This document shows, in pieces, positions 1-6,031 of a DNA stretch of 6,204 nucleotides. The notes beneath the pieces were generated by a model. The model saw only the letters and a list, made by a program, of their open reading frames with translations, was not told where the DNA came from and searched no databases. Every line of letters begins with the position of its first letter. Positions within the stretch are counted from its first letter, which is position 1. Source of the DNA: Bacteroidota bacterium (lineage in GTDB: Bacteria > Bacteroidota > Bacteroidia > CAMBQF01); assembly GCA_027483285.1 (NCBI GenBank), contig JAIXUZ010000215.1:1-6204 (forward strand), written 5' to 3'. A program made the translations under genes and the position numbers.

Positions 1-1188
1 AAAAAAGACGAAACCTGTGTGCTTGTTGGTTTAAGTACCGGCATGCAGACCGACGAACAGCTGGTAGAATATTTAGATGAACTGGCCTTTTTGGCCGAGA
101 CGGCAGGTGCACGCCCTGTGGCCACCTTTACGCAAAAGCTTAGCCGCCCCGACTCGAAGACCTTTATGGGTTCGGGTAAGATACAGCAGGTGGCAGAGTA
201 CATTAAGGAACACGAGGTTGACCTGGCTATTTTTGATGATGAGCTATCGCCATCGCAGCAACGCAATATTGAGCGCGAGCTTAAGTGCAAGGTGCTGGAC
301 AGGACTTTGCTTATTCTTGACATATTTGCCGCCCGTGCGCAAACAGCACACGCTAAAACGCAGGTAGAACTGGCACAGTACCAGTATTTATTACCACGCC
401 TGTCGGGCCTATGGACCCACTTAGAAAAGCAACGTGGTGGTATTGGTATGAAAGGCCCCGGTGAGAAAGAGATTGAGACCGACCGCCGTATTGTCCGCGA
501 CAAAATATCGTTACTAAAAGACCGCCTGAAGCTGATAGATAAGCAAATGCAAACGCAGCGCAAAAACCGCGGCGAGCTTGTGCGTGTGGCTTTGGTGGGT
601 TATACCAACGTTGGTAAATCTACCCTGATGAACCTGCTGGCTAAAAGCGAGGTGTTTGCCGAGAATAAACTGTTTGCTACGCTGGATACTACGGTACGCA
701 AGGTGGTAATACAAGACCTGCCTTTCTTGTTATCAGACACCGTAGGGTTTATCCGCAAGCTGCCCACCAACCTGGTAGAATCGTTTAAATCGACCCTGGA
801 TGAGGTGCGCGAGGCGGATATTTTGATGCATGTGGTAGATATATCTCACCCTGCATTTGAAGAGCATATAGGCGTTGTAAATCAAACCCTGAAAGATATT
901 AAGGCCCTTGATAAGCCTATGATTTTGGTGTTTAACAAGATTGATGCCTATAAGCACGTAGAACGCGACGAGACCGATTTAGTAACACCCATCATCCGCG
1001 AAAACTATACTTTAGAAGAGCTGCGCAAAAGCTATATGGCTAAGTTTAACAGCCCTACAGTTTTTATATCGGCTACCGAAAAGGACAATATTGAAGACCT
1101 GAAACAGGTGCTTTATATTGAAGCTAAACGTATGCATATGGAGCGTTACCCTTACCAAACGTTGTGGGATACGAAGTTGGGTCAATAG
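1..1188 (+). CDS. hflX: GTPase HflX, ribosome-associated (5' end cut off by window)
   Basis: HflX is a TRAFAC-class GTPase that binds the 50S subunit and, in characterised species, splits stalled or stress-damaged ribosomes in the cytoplasm. The frame is open to base 1 and reads KKDETCVLVGL before the first possible start, a GTG at 19. Homologues have similar residues before this point, so the true start probably lies just outside the window. Counting from the GTG, the HflX N-terminal domain covers about residues 1-135. The glycine-rich HflX signature is at 139-157 (RGGIGMKGPGEKEIETDRR). The GTPase motifs follow: G1 GYTNVGKST 194-202, G2 threonines in TLDTT, G3 DTVG 240-243, G4 NKID 306-309 and G5 SAT at 351. 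No key residue is missing. The visible 389 residues fit the family, whose E. coli member is 426 residues. murB starts 13 bases after the TAG stop, so co-transcription is likely. Confidence 0.96.
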   Translation, partial: KKDETCVLVGLSTGMQTDEQLVEYLDELAFLAETAGARPVATFTQKLSRPDSKTFMGSGKIQQVAEYIKEHEVDLAIFDDELSPSQQRNIERELKCKVLDRTLLILDIFAARAQTAHAKTQVELAQYQYLLPRLSGLWTHLEKQRGGIGMKGPGEKEIETDRRIVRDKISLLKDRLKLIDKQMQTQRKNRGELVRVALVGYTNVGKSTLMNLLAKSEVFAENKLFATLDTTVRKVVIQDLPFLLSDTVGFIRKLPTNLVESFKSTLDEVREADILMHVVDISHPAFEEHIGVVNQTLKDIKALDKPMILVFNKIDAYKHVERDETDLVTPIIRENYTLEELRKSYMAKFNSPTVFISATEKDNIEDLKQVLYIEAKRMHMERYPYQTLWDTKLGQ

Positions 1189-1201
1189 CAGGCATTTCAA
1201 T

Positions 1202-2224
1202 ATGATTGAATTGAAACAAAACATACAGTTAAAACCTTTTAACACCTTTGGCATAGAGGCTACAGCGGCATATTATGCTATGGCTGAGAGTGTGGAGGAT
1301 GTAAAGGAGGTTTTAAGTAATCCTACCATAAAAGGCCTGCCTTTGCTGGTAATGGGCGGAGGTAGCAATATGCTGCTTACGCAGGATTTTAATGGCTTGG
1401 TGCTACACATAAAAATCAAGGGCTTTACGGTAGTTGAGGAGAATGACGAATATGTAATTGTGCGCGTTGGGGCAGGCGAGGGATGGCACCAATTTGTGCT
1501 ATATGCTATTGAGCATGGCTATGGTGGGGTTGAAAACCTGTCGCTTATACCAGGCAGTGTGGGCGCCGCGCCTATGCAAAATATTGGGGCCTATGGGGTG
1601 GAGATAAAAGAAACGTTCCAGTCTTTAGAGGCTTTACATATTGATACGTTACAAACCCGCACTTTTGAAAAAGAAGAATGCCGCTTTGGCTACCGCGAGA
1701 GTATTTTTAAGCGCGATGTTAAGGGGCAGTACATAATCACCCACGTTAGTTTTAAGCTGACTAAAAAACCGCTGCTAAATACATCGTACGGGGCTATAGA
1801 AACAGAGCTGAATGCTATGGGCATTGATAAGGCTGATGCAGGCATTAAAGAGGTAAGCGATGCGGTGGTGCACATACGCCAAAGCAAACTACCCGACCCG
1901 ACCCAAATAGGCAATGCAGGTAGCTTTTTTAAAAACCCTGTGGTAAGTGCTGAAAAGGTTGCCGAACTGAAAGCCCAATATCCCGATATGCCGGCATACC
2001 CATCGGGCGAGAGCCATAAGCTTGCCGCCGGTTGGCTGATAGAACAGTGTGGCTGGAAAGGCTACCGCGAGGGCGATACAGGTGTGCATAAAAACCAGGC
2101 ATTGGTATTGGTAAACTACGGCAATGCCAAGGGTAACGAGGTGTTTGCCTTGTCTGAAAAGGTGCTGCAATCAGTAAAAGAAAAGTTTGGTGTGGTGCTG
2201 GAGCGCGAGGTGAATATTATTTAA
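1202..2224 (+). CDS. murB: UDP-N-acetylmuramate dehydrogenase (UDP-N-acetylenolpyruvoylglucosamine reductase), type I
   Basis: MurB is a cytoplasmic FAD enzyme that uses NADPH to reduce UDP-GlcNAc-enolpyruvate to UDP-MurNAc, the second committed step of peptidoglycan precursor synthesis. The 340-residue product matches the length of the E. coli type I enzyme (342). The FAD-binding loop MGGGSN is at 51-56 and the conserved SLIPGSVGAAPMQNIGAYG block at 114-132. By family knowledge the catalytic set is Arg165 in GYRESIFK, Ser241 (proton donor) in GSFFKNP, and Glu334 near the C-terminus in VLEREV. The intact Tyr164 block (YRES) is typical of type I. The frame stays open upstream to an ATG at 1118, but that would place 28 non-homologous residues inside hflX. 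The ATG at 1202 gives the usual MIELKQNIQLKPFNTFG opening. There is no clear Shine-Dalgarno sequence, as is common in Bacteroidota. The last 8 bases overlap the end of the convergent membrane-protein gene. Confidence 0.97.
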   Translation: MIELKQNIQLKPFNTFGIEATAAYYAMAESVEDVKEVLSNPTIKGLPLLVMGGGSNMLLTQDFNGLVLHIKIKGFTVVEENDEYVIVRVGAGEGWHQFVLYAIEHGYGGVENLSLIPGSVGAAPMQNIGAYGVEIKETFQSLEALHIDTLQTRTFEKEECRFGYRESIFKRDVKGQYIITHVSFKLTKKPLLNTSYGAIETELNAMGIDKADAGIKEVSDAVVHIRQSKLPDPTQIGNAGSFFKNPVVSAEKVAELKAQYPDMPAYPSGESHKLAAGWLIEQCGWKGYREGDTGVHKNQALVLVNYGNAKGNEVFALSEKVLQSVKEKFGVVLEREVNII

Positions 2225-3527
2225 GCTTTAAAAAAGTTCGCCAATACTGCTCTTTCGTCATATTGTCCCAATGCAATATACTATGCCTGTATTGCCAGGT
2301 TTGTATCTGGTTTTGGGCAACGAAGGTTATTAAAACAATAATTACAGCAGTAGTAGCCACTTTTGTTTTCAAAGTGTTTAATAAGGTGGCCATGCCTATC
2401 ATAAGTAAAGGGTAGTACTCTATAAACGCCCGGCCCGAGAAACTACCACCATACCACCAGCACCACCACGAGGATAGGACATAGGTAATACTAAAAAATG
2501 CCATGAAAAAGGTTAAGGCCTTATATGAACTTTGCTTTGCAAAAACCAACGTACCAAACAAGGCAACCAACACTACAGGGGTATAAATAAACAGCCCTTT
2601 TTTGTAGCTGAAGAGAATGGCAAAAACCTTAGGATGGAGGAAGTTGAAGCCCTCGTTACCATAAGAGTATATAAAAAAATGGTTGGTTGAAATTCCGTAC
2701 AGCACCAACTGTATGGATATGATAGCCAATGGCACTAACAGGGTAATACCAATGGCGCGCGGGTTTGCTGCCCACTGCTTTGCTGCCGTTGTAAGGTTAT
2801 TTGCAGAACCCGCCAAAAAGGGGATAAAGAATATTACCATTATGTTTACAGGGCGAATAAGCAGTATAAGGCCCAATGCGGCGGCAGCATACAGCAGGTT
2901 TCGTGTGCCATAGTTATTAAACCATTGCAGCAGGTGGTATGCAAATATGGCAACAAAGGCAAAAGAGTATATATGCGACATGCCAGGCTCTGCAATAGTA
3001 TAGGCAAACACATTGGTACCAAATGCTGTTGCCCAAAGGGTTATGATACGGTTAGCGGTGGTTATGTTGTAGTGTAGCAGTATTTTATCAAGGTAAAACA
3101 GGCCTAGTATGCAGTAAAAAATGGCAGCAAGGCCAATACCGTACATATAGGGGTAAGAGTAACCATCAGAGCGGGTTTCAGGGTCGGCAAGGGCATACAG
3201 GTGGGCAACAATAAAAAAGGGTATTTGGGCAACAGCAGTGCCGGCGTAGTATTTATTAACCCTTTCGCCCGGGGCAACAGTAAATCTATAGTCGCAAATG
3301 CTTTTGTTTAGTTGTAGTGCGCTATCGGCATATACAAAAAAGTTGAAATTGAGCTGCTGGTAAATAAAAACGCCGGGTAGGTATGCGTAATAGCCTTTGG
3401 CGTCGTTGTGTATGGTGTTGCGCCAGTCGCCAGCCTGGCCCGCACGTATATTGGTGAAAATGTAAAGCAGAATAACAGTAATTGCCATCAAACTAACCTT
3501 AACTCCCGGCAACGACTTTATCTTCAT
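2217..3527 (-). CDS. Multipass membrane protein, GT-C glycosyltransferase-like
   Basis: This 436-residue protein has about ten hydrophobic segments. The clearest lie near residues 11-27, 98-115, 128-148, 184-204, 211-240, 258-280, 313-331, 336-355, 370-386 and 390-406. The first extracytoplasmic loop holds NDAKGYYAYLP (41-51). An acidic residue in this loop is typical of GT-C enzymes, which use polyprenyl-phosphate sugars on the outer face of the inner membrane. Other striking blocks are EPGMSH (180-185) and a tryptophan-rich segment, WWCWWYGGSFSGRAF (354-368). I recall similar Bacteroidota proteins annotated as hypothetical or glycosyltransferase-like, so GT-C membership is an inference and donor and acceptor are unknown. 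I chose the ATG at 3527. The frame extends to a TTG at 3557, but that codon overlaps the probable promoter box. The 3' end overlaps murB by 8 bases. There is no glycan gene cluster around it, so the context does not identify a pathway. Confidence 0.85.
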   Translation of the reverse strand: MKIKSLPGVKVSLMAITVILLYIFTNIRAGQAGDWRNTIHNDAKGYYAYLPGVFIYQQLNFNFFVYADSALQLNKSICDYRFTVAPGERVNKYYAGTAVAQIPFFIVAHLYALADPETRSDGYSYPYMYGIGLAAIFYCILGLFYLDKILLHYNITTANRIITLWATAFGTNVFAYTIAEPGMSHIYSFAFVAIFAYHLLQWFNNYGTRNLLYAAAALGLILLIRPVNIMVIFFIPFLAGSANNLTTAAKQWAANPRAIGITLLVPLAIISIQLVLYGISTNHFFIYSYGNEGFNFLHPKVFAILFSYKKGLFIYTPVVLVALFGTLVFAKQSSYKALTFFMAFFSITYVLSSWWCWWYGGSFSGRAFIEYYPLLMIGMATLLNTLKTKVATTAVIIVLITFVAQNQIQTWQYRHSILHWDNMTKEQYWRTFLKLK

Positions 3528-3554
3528 GGGTTGATTGTGTGGCAATTGGTTTTG

Positions 3555-3562
3555 CAAGTATA
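3555..3562 (-). promoter_or_regulatory. Probable -7 promoter box for the membrane-protein gene
   Basis: Read on the minus strand this is TATACTTG, which matches the Bacteroidota -7 consensus TAnnTTTG with one mismatch. It ends 27 bases before the ATG at 3527, so transcription would start near 3548 and give a leader of about 20 bases. No convincing -33 TTG is seen at the usual distance. Confidence 0.45.
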
Positions 3563-3566
3563 GTTA

Positions 3567-3597
3567 AAACAGCAACGCCTGCATAATATTGCTGTTT
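3567..3597. repeat. Perfect 9-base inverted repeat between divergent promoters (candidate operator)
   Basis: AAACAGCAA at 3567-3575 is the exact reverse complement of TTGCTGTTT at 3589-3597, with a 13-base spacer. The arm centres are 22 bases apart, about two helical turns, as expected for a protein dimer bound to one DNA face. It lies just upstream of the minus-strand promoter box and 27 bases upstream of the purQ box, so one bound factor could affect both genes. Neither predicted transcript would contain it, which argues against an RNA hairpin role. No known operator was recognised, and chance is not excluded. Confidence 0.4.
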
Positions 3598-3624
3598 ATG
3601 GCTGCTGAAAAGGGCTAAATTTTG

Positions 3625-3632
3625 TATCTTTG
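3625..3632 (+). promoter_or_regulatory. Bacteroidota -7 promoter box of purQ
   Basis: TATCTTTG is a perfect match to the TAnnTTTG consensus recognised by the Bacteroidota primary sigma factor. Only four bases (cagt) separate it from the purQ ATG. In characterised promoters of this phylum transcription begins a few bases after the box, so the purQ transcript would start at or next to the ATG. No strong -33 element is visible; the CTG triplets at 3602-3607 are at roughly the right distance but match weakly. Confidence 0.72.
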
Positions 3633-3636
3633 CAGT

Positions 3637-4329
3637 ATGAAATTTGGCGTTGTAACATTTCCCGGCTCTAATTGCGACCACGACATGATTTATGTGCTTG
3701 AAACCCTTATGGGGCAAAAAGTAGAGCGCTTATGGCATAAAGACCACGACCTTAAAGGCTGCGATTTTATAGTGTTGCCCGGAGGGTTTTCGTATGGCGA
3801 TTATTTGCGTTCGGGCGCTATTGCCCGTTTTTCGCCTATTATGAATGAGGTGATAAACCACGCCAACCGTGGCGGTTACTTGATGGGTGTTTGCAACGGT
3901 TTCCAGATTTTATGCGAGGCGGGCCTTACCCCCGGTGCCTTATTGCACAATGCCAGCCACAAGTTTATTTGCAAAAACATTTACATGAAACCACAAAGCA
4001 CGGACACCCTGGTTACCCGTGGTTTGAATCCTGATAAGGCCCTTAAAATACCTATTGCCCATGGCGAAGGCCGTTTTTACACCAGTGATGACGAGTTGAA
4101 ACGCCTAAACGACAACGGGCAGGTGCTTTTCCGCTACTGCGATGAGAATGGTAATATTACCCCCGAAAGCAACCCTAACGGTGCGTTAGACAATATTGCA
4201 GGTGTATGCAATACAGGCAAAAATGTATTTGGTATGATGCCCCACCCCGAGCGTGCCGCTGACGAAGAGCTTAGCAACACCGACGGACGTGCTATTTTTG
4301 AGAGCATACTGCAATTGGTAACAGCTTAA
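3637..4329 (+). CDS. purQ: Phosphoribosylformylglycinamidine synthase, glutaminase subunit PurQ
   Basis: PurQ hydrolyses glutamine and channels ammonia to PurL, which converts FGAR to FGAM in the fourth step of de novo purine synthesis. The complex is cytoplasmic and also needs PurS. The 230-residue product is a complete class I (triad) glutamine amidotransferase. The family N-terminus MKFGVVTFPGSNCD is present, the oxyanion-region block LPGGFSYGDYLRSGAIAR is at 47-64, and the nucleophile is Cys86 in GVCNGFQIL, the same position as in B. subtilis PurQ. His203 and Glu205 of MPHPE complete the triad. The ATG at 3637 is preferred over an upstream TTG at 3622 because it gives the standard N-terminus and the TTG lies in the promoter box. 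PurQ is a separate gene here, so this organism should use the split PurS/PurQ/PurL enzyme and not the large fused PurL; neither partner gene is in the window. A convergent gene ends 14 bases downstream. Confidence 0.97.
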   Translation: MKFGVVTFPGSNCDHDMIYVLETLMGQKVERLWHKDHDLKGCDFIVLPGGFSYGDYLRSGAIARFSPIMNEVINHANRGGYLMGVCNGFQILCEAGLTPGALLHNASHKFICKNIYMKPQSTDTLVTRGLNPDKALKIPIAHGEGRFYTSDDELKRLNDNGQVLFRYCDENGNITPESNPNGALDNIAGVCNTGKNVFGMMPHPERAADEELSNTDGRAIFESILQLVTA

Positions 4330-4343
4330 GACTATTCCCTTTT

Positions 4344-4751
4344 TTACTTTTTCATAATTATACTGCGGATTTTTTCAGCCAGTTTGCGCGCGGTTATTAT
4401 TAGCACAACGGCTAATGTGCCAAAGCCTACAATTATCATTTGGGAGCTACCCACCCAATGCTGTATCCTGAATAACACGCCTAAAAGAGCAATTACCCCG
4501 CCCATGGTTAGCATTATTTTAAATGGTTGCGGTAATACATTAAATGGCTTGCCTAAAACTGGACCAAGCCCTGTTTTATTACTTAGGGCCAAAATGGCAA
4601 AAAAAGACGCTATTATTCCTGTAACACTAATCATTTCAAGCATTTGCGCATCAGGCCAATGCATAGCTTTAAATATAAAAGCAATTAGGCGCATAGCTAA
4701 ACTATAGCCAAAAACAATAATTGCCAAGGGTAAATAACGCAGGTATTTCAT
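4344..4751 (-). CDS. Small four-helix membrane protein with two GldL-like FKxxHWP hairpins
   Basis: This 135-residue protein has hydrophobic segments near residues 7-28, 38-56, 76-96 and 104-120. These form two helix-turn-helix units. The turn of the first is FKAMHWPDAQM (27-37), and the turn of the second is FRIQHWVGSSQM (94-105). The shared F-K/R-x-x-H-W...Q-M pattern indicates an internal duplication. The same motif occurs at the turn of the N-terminal helix hairpin of GldL, the stator-like inner-membrane partner of GldM in the type IX secretion and gliding motor. This protein lacks the long cytoplasmic part of GldL and has no gldK, gldM or gldN neighbour, so it is a relative and not GldL itself. 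Its function is unknown. The C-terminus is basic (ARKLAEKIRSIIMKK). The ATG at 4751 is the only sensible start. It stands alone, convergent with purQ and divergent from the ceramidase-like gene. Confidence 0.8.
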   Translation of the reverse strand: MKYLRYLPLAIIVFGYSLAMRLIAFIFKAMHWPDAQMLEMISVTGIIASFFAILALSNKTGLGPVLGKPFNVLPQPFKIMLTMGGVIALLGVLFRIQHWVGSSQMIIVGFGTLAVVLIITARKLAEKIRSIIMKK

Positions 4752-4755
4752 TTTA

Positions 4756-4763
4756 CAATTATA
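4756..4763 (-). promoter_or_regulatory. Possible -7 promoter box of the GldL-like gene
   Basis: On the minus strand this reads TATAATTG, one mismatch from TAnnTTTG. It ends four bases before the ATG at 4751, the same spacing as at purQ. A TTTG further upstream lies 25 bases away, longer than the usual spacing to a -33 element, so the call is tentative. Confidence 0.3.
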
Positions 4764-4852
4764 CGGCAGTCTTGTCCTAAAATGTTTTCAAAAATCGTAT
4801 TAAGTCTGTATTAAAATATTTCCCATGCAAACAATTAGCACAGTTTTTGGTT

Positions 4853-4858
4853 AAAAGG
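4853..4858 (+). promoter_or_regulatory. Possible ribosome binding site of the ceramidase-like gene
   Basis: The purine run AAAAGG ends nine bases before the ATG at 4868 and is the only Shine-Dalgarno-like sequence before a start in this window. It supports ATG 4868 over the in-frame TTG at 4847, which lies upstream of it. Bacteroidota often initiate without such a site, so the support is modest. Confidence 0.35.
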
Positions 4859-4867
4859 CATACCACT

Positions 4868-5578
4868 ATGTTATTGCAGATTTTAGATAATGGCCCCGTG
4901 TATGCCGAAACGCTAACCGGCCACCCGCCTTTTTACGAGCCCTGGAACTCGCTATCATCGCTATTTATAGCCGGCGCAGGTTTTCTTTTCTTTTTTAAAA
5001 CTAAGCGCAGCGATAAAGGCGCAGGTTTTATTTATTTCTGTGCCACTATGCTATTGGTTGGCGGGTTGGGCAGCACGTTGTTCCACGGGTTGCGCGCATC
5101 GTACTGGTTGGTGTTTATGGACTTTATGCCTATTATCATTGTGTCATTAGCCATAGCTCTTTTGTTTTGGCAAAAGGTGCTAAAAAGCTGGACATTAGCA
5201 TCTATAGTACTTTTAGGCTTAATGGCCCTGCGTGCAGTGCCCTACTGGCAGCAAGAGCACTTACAGCTTACCAATCAGGCTATAATCAATATATCTTACT
5301 TTATTGCTGGCTTAACAATATTCCTTCCGTGCCTTATTTTTTTAGTACAAAGCAGGTTATACAAAAGCACTTACCTTTTTTTAGCCATTGGGTTGATGAT
5401 TGCCGCGCTGGTGTTCCGCACTATTGATAAAGACGTTACGGCTGTATTACCTATGGGTACCCACTTTTTATGGCATGTAGCCAGCGGTGTAGGGGCTTAT
5501 TATATGGGCTTGTATATGCAGGCAATACTGGCACTGCCAAACAATAGCCATGCGGTAGAAAAATCACTCAGTACTTAA
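4868..5578 (+). CDS. Probable CREST-superfamily membrane hydrolase, alkaline ceramidase-like
   Basis: This 236-residue integral membrane protein has about seven hydrophobic segments, near residues 28-43, 53-67, 79-101, 108-122, 138-161, 168-184 and 200-222. Its motifs match alkaline ceramidases in order. EPWNSLS (24-30) corresponds to the eukaryotic EFWNT block near the end of the luminal N-terminus. GSTLFH (68-73) supplies Ser69 and His73, Asp85 follows in VFMDF, and THFLWH (198-203) supplies His199 and His203. In human ACER3 the equivalent Ser77, His81, Asp92, His217 and His221 form the zinc site and catalytic centre, with nearly identical spacing. The inferred reaction is hydrolysis of the amide bond of ceramide or another lipid. 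Sphingolipid synthesis is common in Bacteroidota, which makes a ceramide-type substrate plausible but unproven. Other CREST members act on GPI lipids or as receptors. The DWCEENY-like calcium-site residues of ACER3 are not obvious at the N-terminus. The last 15 bases overlap the convergent OmpA-like gene. Confidence 0.8.
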   Translation: MLLQILDNGPVYAETLTGHPPFYEPWNSLSSLFIAGAGFLFFFKTKRSDKGAGFIYFCATMLLVGGLGSTLFHGLRASYWLVFMDFMPIIIVSLAIALLFWQKVLKSWTLASIVLLGLMALRAVPYWQQEHLQLTNQAIINISYFIAGLTIFLPCLIFLVQSRLYKSTYLFLAIGLMIAALVFRTIDKDVTAVLPMGTHFLWHVASGVGAYYMGLYMQAILALPNNSHAVEKSLST

Positions 5579-6031
5579 TATTTTAAACTCCACCCTGCGG
5601 TTTACCTGGTGTTCCTCTTCGGTGCATTTTACGCCGTCAATGCAATGGTTTAGTATTTGGGTTTCGCCATACCCTATGGCAGATAATCTGCTTGGGGCAA
5701 CCCTGTCTTCTAAATAATACATTAGATTTTTTGACCTCCGATAACTTATTGGCGCATTGAATTTAGCACTGCCGCGGCTATCAGTATGTACTCCAATTTC
5801 AATTTTTATTGTGGGGTGATTAACTAAAAATGTAGCCAAGGAATCCAGTATTGTGCGATAGTCAGCAATTACATTCCCATTAGATAAATCAAAAAAGATA
5901 TTTCTTTTTACCATCTTCTGCCCTATATAGAACGTGGTATCCCCATATTCAAAATAAGGTTTATGTGCAGCGCTTTGCCCAAAGCAAAGTGTTACAAATA
6001 GCAGGCAAATAAGGCTAAACAAATGCTTCAT
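5564..6031 (-). CDS. OmpA-family periplasmic or outer-membrane protein with signal peptide
   Basis: This 155-residue protein starts with a signal peptide (about residues 1-19, MKHLFSLICLLFVTLCFGQ). The cysteine in it is not in a good lipobox, so cleavage by signal peptidase I is more likely than lipidation. The rest is essentially one OmpA C-terminal domain, which in studied members binds the diaminopimelate or peptide part of peptidoglycan. The beta strand IFFDLSNGNV lies at 45-54, followed by a helix and IKIEIGVHTDSRGS. Asp84 and Arg99 in TDSRGS...ISYRR correspond to the ligand-binding Asp and Arg of OmpA. The C-terminus carries NHCIDGVKCTEEEHQVNRRVEF (128-149), with Cys130 and Cys136 placed for a disulfide. 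There is no beta-barrel or TPR part, so it is a minimal domain protein. Its ATG overlaps the stop of the upstream paralogue as ATGA, indicating translational coupling. Its end overlaps the ceramidase-like gene by 15 bases. Specific function unknown. Confidence 0.9.
   Translation of the reverse strand: MKHLFSLICLLFVTLCFGQSAAHKPYFEYGDTTFYIGQKMVKRNIFFDLSNGNVIADYRTILDSLATFLVNHPTIKIEIGVHTDSRGSAKFNAPISYRRSKNLMYYLEDRVAPSRLSAIGYGETQILNHCIDGVKCTEEEHQVNRRVEFKILSTE

Larger units (their letters stand above)
4752..4867. other. Divergent intergenic region between the GldL-like and ceramidase-like genes
   Basis: These 116 AT-rich bases lie between the starts of two divergent genes and must hold both promoters. 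A weak minus-strand box is given separately. On the plus strand I see no TAnnTTTG match. A nine-codon frame starts at the ATG at 4825 and stops at 4852, but there is no sign that it is translated. No hairpin or repeat stands out. Confidence 0.6.

Noticed and set aside
1118..1201. In-frame ATG at 1118 extending murB by 28 residues
   Set aside because: The extension lies inside the hflX coding end, has no MurB-like sequence, and the ATG at 1202 gives the normal family N-terminus.
2683..2913. Plus-strand open frame of 76 codons inside the membrane-protein gene
   Set aside because: It is antisense to a well-supported coding region, with no promoter and no recognisable protein features.
4338..4350. 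T-rich run just after purQ as an intrinsic terminator
   Set aside because: No GC-rich stem precedes the T tract on the plus strand, and the tract runs into the end of the convergent gene.
4384..4707. Plus-strand open frame of 107 codons
   Set aside because: It is the antisense shadow of the GldL-like gene, with no family resemblance and no start signal. The minus-strand product has coherent membrane helices and duplicated motifs.
4825..4854. Nine-codon leader frame before the ceramidase-like gene
   Set aside because: It is too short to judge, has no ribosome binding site or codons typical of attenuation (no run of one amino acid), and no following hairpin pair was seen.
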